Source of the DNA: Sipunculus nudus
Taxonomy: Eukaryota; Annelida; Sipuncula; Golfingiida; Sipunculidae
Assembly: GCA_026874595.1 (NCBI GenBank)
Contig: CM049306.1
Location: forward strand, 36,784,019 to 36,848,018
Length of the DNA stretch: 64,000 bases
Direction: 5' to 3'
In this document: one piece after another, positions 56,830 to 64,000 of the stretch
Layout of the letters: each line of letters opens with the position of its first letter
How positions within the stretch are numbered: the first letter of the stretch is position 1
Translations under genes and position numbers: made by a program
Notes under the pieces: generated by a model
Databases searched by the model: none
What the model was told of the DNA's origin: nothing
The model's input: the letters and a program-made list of their open reading frames with translations, nothing else

Positions 56830-58180
56830 TATTTTATCACACTCGCGGTCTTCACATCGAATCTGAAAATATATAGAAAAAAATTAATCAATGAAATAAA
56901 TATAAACTCATTCATGTATGATGATCATACCTGTTTCGGATAAAATTTCTATCGTTAGTCTCTTGAAGAGGAAAGGTATATACATAAAAAATTACCTATA
57001 ATCCCTCACGTTTCCTACTTTGTATATGTTAAGGCTCCTATATTAAAAGCTCCGATCCAACCTTTTAGAGAGTGTGTGTCTTATATAATTGTTTGACTAA
57101 ATATAATCATGGTTAGCTTCAACAATCGATGTTTCCATGGCATTGTAAGACCCTAAATAATGTTTCGGGGTTTGAAATATCATCTTCCTTTGCATTATAT
57201 CGACCAATCTGCCACACACATGACATACATCGATTGCGTGGATAACGAGTCTAATAATCTGTTATGCTTTCATGCGCCAGGAAGAATATTTACACTTCTC
57301 GTCTGAAGCGGTTTTATTTAAGAATATACCTTCCGGACATTCTATCAGCAAGATTGTAATATACGTTATTCTAGCGGATGTATCCGAAAACTGAACCTGA
57401 GTTTTGTAATATATTAACACGTAATCTGCTGATTACCAGTGATCATTATAAAAAAATAGACCATATTATTTTCAAAACTTCTGGTTATATCAGTTTCAAT
57501 TTTATGACTGGCATGCAGTTTCATACCTTTAATTCATACCTTTTAGTATGGTAATAAATCTACACTGAACGTTATCCTCTTTAACACAGTTTTCAGACGC
57601 AAACTATACCGTTATCTAACGATTTTGGCCTGCGTTTCGGATTTTGCCCTTACGCTTTACCTCAGTTCCTTAGAAATGCATATATTATCAAGATCGCAGG
57701 ATACTGGAATTTTATATGTGTAATGCACACTAAGGGCGGTGAGTAAGGCATTAACACGATGAGGGCATATTATTGGTATATAAAGTAAATTAATAAAGAA
57801 GGGTTCGATATTCGAGAGAATGATCAATTCCATGATGGATTATACAATGCCTGACAAATAAATGGTAATAGCATCCAAGCTATCAAAGCGATCAAACAAA
57901 TTTATTGTGTCCATATCTTTTACACAGTAAGAGGACCGTATGATAATCCCCAGAAGTTACGGTATAAGCAAATACAAGAGATTGACAGCACTTTTAATGA
58001 TGAATAGAATTGAGGAAAGGGTACCGTCGATAGGTGCTTCTTATATATTCATTTTTATAACCTTAAGGTTCGAAAGAAAGGAGTTTGTTTATATGAATCA
58101 TGTATGATAGTAAATTGGTTGGTAATAATTTTTTTGTTATTCTGAGATTAAGGGTTTACCATATGGAGCTCTAATGTTAC
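56830..58180. other. Upstream flank of the lectin gene, nothing recognised
   Basis: AT-rich; no TATA box, exon or repeat that I can defend. Confidence 0.4.
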
Positions 58181-58199
58181 ATACATGATATTTTTTTTC

Positions 58200-58440
58200 T
58201 GGGTAAATATTGCGTTTCCTCGCGATCTTTTCGCGTTCCCTCGCAATCTTTTTGCGTTCCCTGGCGATCTTTTCGCGTTCCCTGGCGATCATTTCGTGTT
58301 CCCTCGCGATCTTTTCGCGTTCCCTGGCGATCTTTTCGCGTTCCCTCGCGATAATATCGCGTTCCCTCGCGATCATTTTCGCGTTCATTCGCGATCATTT
58401 TCGCGTTCATTCGCGATCTTTTTCGCGTTCCCTCGCGATC
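58200..58440. repeat. Minisatellite, 21 bp ('ttcgcgttccctcgcgatctt') x about 11
   Basis: A near-perfect 21-bp unit; the minus strand reads REREKIA repeats, the plus strand AFPRDLF/AFPGDLF, all open because 21 is a multiple of three. No gene context. Confidence 0.9.
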
Positions 58441-58617
58441 TGTTCGGCTCGTCTGGTCCCTGCTCCCCTATATCTGGCATACATGCAAATAAATGGACGC
58501 GGAACCAGTACAACAGTTTACTGTGTCTCGTTCTCTGTGTCTTTAACACCACTACGCTCCAATAAGATATACCCTCGACGTCAGGTCAACACAACGATGC
58601 TTGTATAAGATAAGATT

Positions 58618-58876
58618 AGTAAAATGATTAAATATGCAGATGACACAGTGACCTTAGGACTCATTTCTGATTACAATGAATTGCCTAAAAGGCAAGAGAT
58701 ATTATATCTGACTAAATGTTGTCAATAATAATCTTCTTTAAAATTATGAAAAAAAAGGAAGATTTATTCGATTTTAGGAAAGGGTGTAATGTAGTAATTA
58801 AAGTGTGTATCAACAATGTTGGAGTTAAGATTGTTAATAATTATAAGTACTTTGCTACAATTATTCAGGATGATCT

Positions 58877-58880
<4 letters not shown>
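58618..58880 (+). pseudogene. Broken non-LTR reverse transcriptase fragment
   Basis: The plus strand reads KMIKYADDTVTLGLISDYNE with the polymerase YADD box, then breaks at stops near 58,726. After frameshifts it continues as EDLFDFRKGCNVVIKVCINN and VNNYKYFATIIQDD, the strand region after the palm box in CR1/jockey/RTE-like elements. It is truncated at both ends and followed by a microsatellite. Confidence 0.75.

Positions 58881-58955
<75 letters not shown>
58878..58955. repeat. (CA)n(TA)n microsatellite
   Basis: 'cacacacacacacaca' then two (TA)n runs separated by 'ctg'. Located directly at the 3' end of the reverse transcriptase relic. Confidence 0.95.
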
Positions 58956-58958
<3 letters not shown>

Positions 58959-58989
58959 GTTTCATTAATATTTTATATCTTTTTCTTTT

Positions 58990-60470
58990 AACTGACATGA
59001 AATTAATATTAGGACAGATTCTATCAAATACTTAAAATACTGGACACAGTTCATCTTGGAAAATTGATACTTCCACAACTATATATATATATATATACAT
59101 ATATATGCCTCATGCCCCACATATCCACTATTTATTATTATGGGTCCCCGGCCACACGGAGATATGTGCAAACCGGTGTTTAAGATGATCTAATTGATCT
59201 GGAAACAACTTAAGACATACTTAAAATAATTGGAATGTCTTAAAATTATTAGATCTGCTATATAGAAATGACTTCGTTGTTGTTCTTATGATTTTATTAC
59301 AGAAACACGATATATCACATATCCCGATTATATTTAACAATAATGTCATCTCAGAACATACATACATTTTCAGGCATTTTATCATATATTTATCAACTTT
59401 CCTTCTAATAGTTCTTCATTTAAAATTGCGGAAAGAACAAATGATTCTCTATTAAAAATTCGCATGACATAATTCTATGAAACAAAATGTTAACCATTCT
59501 TATTAATTGATGGTTTGTGAGTAATAACTCTCTGAAGATGGATTAAGAGACCAAAATAGACTTAATGGGAAGATCGTGCTCGCCGGCCCTGCCTCGGGGG
59601 TTCGACCCAGCAATAGGATAAATTACGCAGCCTGGGCTCGCAAGTGCAGTGGTCACCGGGCCTGGTTACTGCCAGGAAAAAAATCAGAGGAAGCGTGCGA
59701 TAATGCCCTGTCACGTAATCCGAAAGCGGAATGGAATTCTGCAGATGTTAATGTTAAAATATTGAAAATGGTGGCGGTTATCTCCAACAAAAAAAATTTA
59801 ATAAAAGAGTAATTCTAAATGCCAAAAGTAAAGTTTGCAAATGTCAAACTCGAAAGGAGGCACAACAATCCATGAAAATGTCCACCTGGCTCGCACTAAT
59901 TAAAAGTCAAGAAACAGGGCCCAGATATCAAAATAAGCAGTTTATTCTCATTCCCTAAAGGTCGGTTCTATGCTTCATTTGTTTATCGACTGACAATTGA
60001 AGAATGTGTTGGTCCTCCCAGGGCACACTTGTGGTTTTGTATTCACTGATGTGGGGTCGGCAAATAAGTTAAATATTTCTGTTTCTTAATGGAGAACCAC
60101 ATTTACAAAAATTCATTAATGAGACAATTTGGGTATAAAAATGATCCAAGGTAAAAAAAACCCTCTGAACACTGGAAGATCTGCATACTAGTGTTTAGTT
60201 CCAGAGGAAGAAGAACAGATGTGGCCTAAGGCCTTCTGTAGAACTACCAAAATAATTATTGGACTGTTACAACTGATAATATAAAACCAACTGATAACGT
60301 AATAAATAAATGACCGATAACATATTACTAACCAATAATGTAATGCGAAATAACATATTTCCCTAGCCGTTAACGTAAAACAGAATTAATTGGTAAAATA
60401 AAAACATTTAAGTGAACCTGACCAAACCAAACTGGACCTTCCGCATGCTTCTTGGACAATACATGAATTT
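58990..60470. other. Intergenic DNA, no supported gene
   Basis: AT-rich with a short (TA)n at 59,080-59,105. The 78-codon frame at 59,576 shows no family pattern. Confidence 0.4.
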
Positions 60471-60471
60471 T

Positions 60472-60560
60472 TTTAGCTCAGTTGACCATAGGTCATTAGA
60501 GCATTAGTGATCACCCCTTGTCCGTCCGAGCACAAATCGGTCTCTTTCGCGTCGCACTTT
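60472..60560 (+). repeat. Truncated copy of the 'ttttagctcagc' dispersed repeat
   Basis: Begins 'tttttagctcagttgaccat', continues 'gtgatcaccccttgtccgtc' and 'gcacaaatcggtct', then similarity is lost. Confidence 0.6.
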
Positions 60561-60673
60561 TCATATCTTGTATTATGATTATATAGCACAACTTAGGACA
60601 TCAAAAGTTCAGAACATTTCAGAATGATAAATTCAAACCAGTGGGGGATCCAGAAATTTCAGAATTTAGGCGG

Positions 60674-60687
60674 GGGGGGGGGGGGGG
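60674..60687. repeat. G homopolymer after a 'gtgggggatccagaaattt' motif
   Basis: A run of about 14 G. The same 'ggatccag' phrase occurs at 12,870 and, inverted, at 14,338, suggesting the tail of a common short repeat. Confidence 0.8.
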
Positions 60688-60755
60688 CTGTGTGTATCAA
60701 TACTGGGTATGATTAAAAATAAAGTTTTTAAATTGCGTATTTTTGTTTTGTGTGT

Positions 60756-60757
<2 letters not shown>

Positions 60758-60817
<60 letters not shown>

Positions 60818-60818
60818 G
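60758..60818. repeat. (TA)n(CA)n(TA)n microsatellite
   Basis: Alternating TA and CA dinucleotide runs. Confidence 0.95.
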
Positions 60819-60819
60819 T

Positions 60820-63086
60820 ATGTAAATGTCGCGCGCCATCTTCCGATCTTAAGAAGGACCGACCTAATATCCGATCATGATCTGCCGATGCATTCCTACA
60901 GCTTTGAATTAAAAGAAAGAAAAAAAAAGATGAAATAAATAATAGTTTCTCATCTACGTGTATTATAATTTGTATATTTTATGGTATTATGTGTGGAAAG
61001 TAGCTGATGGGTGGAAAGGTATAACCCTGCAAAGGTTCTATACCTTGTACAATGATTTTTATTTTTTAAATAAATTTAAATTCTGTAAATTTACGGAAAG
61101 AACAATTCATTTTACATTAGGCGTCTTAATTCATGTATGTGTTATTGCGTCATATATGTATATATGTAATTCTTCACAATAAAGCGTGGCAATATCTCAG
61201 TATCAACACTACTTTAATAAGATCGGACTCTGCTTTAACGACATATGAAGGAAACAGTCCCCTTCTACTGTCACTATTATAATAAATACCTAAAAATGTA
61301 AAGCCCTTTCCGGAAGAGGACGCACATATATAACAGCAGCCTATGCCCTTATATTTAAGTCTTGCTTGTGTACATTATGTAGCATTTTATTTAATGAAAT
61401 CCGTCATAGGCAGGCCGGTATCATAGATGATATCATGTGCTGATATCATGGATATAATTATGATATTATGGACAGAACTATAATCGGAGAAACTAACTAG
61501 ATAGAAGTTGTTCAGATATGGAAGAGAGACTTCGGATAGCTTTAATGAGCACTTTCTCCGACAAACACCCGTTATATAGCGATTAAACAATAAAGGGGAT
61601 GAATGAGAGATTTAGACCTCGAACCCACCATTCGGCGACGTATTTGTGATGAAACATAAGATAATATACAATATATCAATGTCAAACCAATACATATTGA
61701 GCATGGAATCGGAAACGACGAAAGATCTCTTTTATGAACTCTGTCTGTATCCGAGGAATATTAGAATACATAACGGAATGGTTTTACAAATTAACAAAAG
61801 TATCCCTCGATATTTCCGGTTCATACCCTTTCTGTAAGATAAGGCAGTATCGGAGGGAACACAGTTAGAACAAATCATTAAATAAAATGTATCTGAGGTA
61901 TCAGAATCACATATAAGAAAGGTTTATCATTCAAAGAAAGTTCACTTACACCAACAAAATTTTCAGAGTGTATGAATCCAGATTTAATTAATCTAATTAG
62001 TCATGAAAATGGATATATATTTGCTTTATTTAATCTAATTATTAACAGGTGAGGGCTTTTATAAAATATTAAAGATAGCTGAACATAATAAATCTATATA
62101 GCTTGTCGACCGCTTTTAGAAAACATTTAGAACGAACTAGTGATTAATCTCTCTATGGAAGTGATTTCCTACTTATTTCCGTACTATTGTACGCTCCTCA
62201 ATTACGTAAACGGCTGAAATGTATTATGTTAAGCAGCTCATGGTGACAGAGACGTTGGCTGATTTTCTTCCACACACCTCCAGTACGGTTCGTGGTTGGG
62301 GAGGACTACACGGGAACAAACTTATGAGTGTTTAGGAGTTCTTTCTGAATATTAACATTTTGTATTACCCTAAATGGGCTTTCAATATTGTTCTGTGTCT
62401 AACATCTGAAAACGCAATCATATGCTGTAGATTGCATATTCAAAATTACCCCACGAAAAAAAGTTGTAAATGACTTTCATCAGTGAGTTTTTTTTTTCCT
62501 TCTCTCTTTCTCTCTCTATGATGTCTCAGATTTGTACTTGTTCTTTATTTTCGAAAAATAGGTTTCATCATTGACATCATAGACTATTATGAAACTTACA
62601 ACAGTAAATTACAAACCAAATAACAGTGTAATACAAGTACAATTCCATGTTTTACATGCGAGTACCATATAAATCTGTCAAGGTTCATTTAGTTTTAGAA
62701 TTTTCATGACTTTAAGATATTACAAAAACTCAAATTTCAAGTATACAATTTTTGTATCCTGTAGGTACATTGTTACATATACAAATTTATATTTATATAA
62801 AACTTTCTGATTCCCAGTTCATGTATTTACGTTAAAATGTTTACCACTGAACATTCAAATATTTCAATCATCATTATTTTCAAAAATTTACAAGTTTGTC
62901 TCGCAGAACTTCACAAATCAAATGGTGAAATCAATACAAACACTGACGTTTCCTATTATGTTTACATTTCATACTATATTCACATAAAATTGAAACAAAT
63001 ATCATATATTATATACACACTCATGAAGCCGAAAGGGTTACCGCCTGGCTGTATATAGCGAAATGATAGTAGTTGAATACTATACA
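60820..63086. other. Intergenic DNA and 3' flank of the retrotransposon
   Basis: No supported gene. The part next to 63,087 may be the 3' untranslated end of the LINE on the minus strand; a poly(A) or microsatellite tail marking its end is not obvious. Confidence 0.35.
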
Positions 63087-64000
63087 TCACTTCTTGTTTA
63101 GTATAGTATGAGGAATTGGTTTCCATTTTATTTCATGTATAGTACTTTTGTGCCTTTTTTCCGCCACTTTGCGTTCAAGATATTCAAATCTTCTCAGTTT
63201 TGTCACATACTGATCCAATGAAAGAAGTGCCAGATTATTCCTATTACTAAAGACCATGATCTTGTAGACCAACATCAACATATTTACAAGCGCAGCATGT
63301 TCTGATTTTTCTGCTCCAGTGTAAAAAAGTTGACGACCGAGGCTTGGCATCTCTAATCCAAAGTTCTTAGCCCAAGACTTAATTTGCAAGTAAAAGTTTT
63401 TGGAAATGTGACATTCACAGAATAAATGATAAATAGATTCATTTTCAGTGAAACAATAAGAACATCTGTTTGTGTCTGTTATCCTCCATCTAAATAGATT
63501 TTCGTTAACAGAAAGGATGTTATGCAGAATTCTAAACTTGAATTGCCTTAGATACATGTCTAGAGTGGTCTTATAAACGTAATTAATTGCTCGTTTCAAG
63601 TTAAAGTCTTTATACAGGTTCAGTAACTTTATTTTGAAGATTGGTTCAGAAGTTTTACATGATATTATTTTGTTGTAGACACTTCTGAATGTGAGTTTGT
63701 CCAACTCTAGAACAACGTCATTGTGGGATATAAATACATTATTTAATACAGAAGCACTATTAACCTCAAAATATCTATTAAAATCAGTATCCTGAAACCA
63801 TTTTTGTGGAATAGCCCTTTGCAGAGCTATCCAGTGGATATAGTATTTGTTGTAAGCATAACTGTTTTTTTCTACAACTTCATCCAATTTTCTTTTTTCA
63901 CCTCTGTCATTGTACAAATCACGAACATATTTTATACCAAGAATATCAAGAAAATAATAATAGACTGATTTACCTCCTACCTTGATGTATCTATTATTCC
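63087..64000 (-). CDS. Non-LTR retrotransposon ORF2, C-terminal part (continues past the right edge)
   Basis: The minus-strand frame is open from the window edge to a stop at 63,087. Upstream of the first apparent start it still reads protein-like (IKVGGKSVYYYFLDILGIK), so the true start lies outside. The C-terminal part has the zf-RVT-type knuckle RWRITDTNRCSYCFTENESI followed by YHLFCECHISKNF, typical of L1/Tx1-like LINE polymerase tails. The catalytic reverse transcriptase and endonuclease would lie beyond base 64,000. No stop or frameshift is visible in this stretch, so the copy may be fairly young. Confidence 0.8.
   Translation of the reverse strand, partial: NNRYIKVGGKSVYYYFLDILGIKYVRDLYNDRGEKRKLDEVVEKNSYAYNKYYIHWIALQRAIPQKWFQDTDFNRYFEVNSASVLNNVFISHNDVVLELDKLTFRSVYNKIISCKTSEPIFKIKLLNLYKDFNLKRAINYVYKTTLDMYLRQFKFRILHNILSVNENLFRWRITDTNRCSYCFTENESIYHLFCECHISKNFYLQIKSWAKNFGLEMPSLGRQLFYTGAEKSEHAALVNMLMLVYKIMVFSNRNNLALLSLDQYVTKLRRFEYLERKVAEKRHKSTIHEIKWKPIPHTILNKK

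Noticed and set aside
59576-59660. tRNA-like B-box phrase 'gggttcgaccc'.
   Set aside because: No A box at the right distance and no cloverleaf folding that I can see.

Overview
This window is animal genomic DNA: AT-rich, intron-bearing and crowded with repeats. There is no rRNA, tRNA, CRISPR array or bacterial-style operon. A HNK-1-type carbohydrate sulfotransferase, a PAN + C-type lectin gene, a SCAN-like Ty3/gypsy gag relic and the style of the dispersed repeats point to a lophotrochozoan, most likely a bivalve mollusc. That placement is inference, not something the sequence proves.

Layout. (1) 0-16 kb: two copies of a segmental duplication (about 1.1-4.05 kb and 11.6-16.06 kb). Each carries a minus-strand first exon for a type II membrane anchor (2,204-2,306 and 14,610-14,712). 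The single-exon catalytic domain of a sulfotransferase lies between them at 9,454-10,266 (minus). The 14.7 kb exon therefore probably heads the gene ending at 9.45 kb, and the 2.3 kb exon heads a sister gene running off the left edge. A 1.15 kb minisatellite and several MITE-like elements fill the rest. (2) 17-19.3 kb: relic of a Ty3/gypsy gag, split by a 1.1 kb dispersed repeat. (3) 20.76-38.72 kb (minus), probably with a promoter and 5' UTR exon near 40.7 kb: the most interesting object in the window. It is a secreted protein of about 654 residues that I assembled from 16 small exons. Exons 2-15 alternate between two types: one has a cysteine ahead of an amphipathic helix, the other a helix ahead of a cysteine. 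This gives seven predicted helical hairpins, six of which have a cysteine at each end. Almost all introns are phase 2. I do not recognise the family. (4) 31-37 kb, inside intron 2, and 42-44 kb: satellite-like and hairpin repeats. (5) 39.9-40.5 kb and 47.1-49.15 kb: two PIF/Harbinger-like non-autonomous elements, one an internally deleted form of the other. (6) 54.87-56.83 kb (minus): a four-exon PAN/apple + C-type lectin gene. (7) 58-64 kb: minisatellite, microsatellites, a broken reverse transcriptase fragment and, at the right edge, the C-terminal end of a non-LTR retrotransposon ORF2.

Exon borders were placed by eye from GT/AG signals, reading phase and similarity between modules. All gene models are predictions without transcript support.
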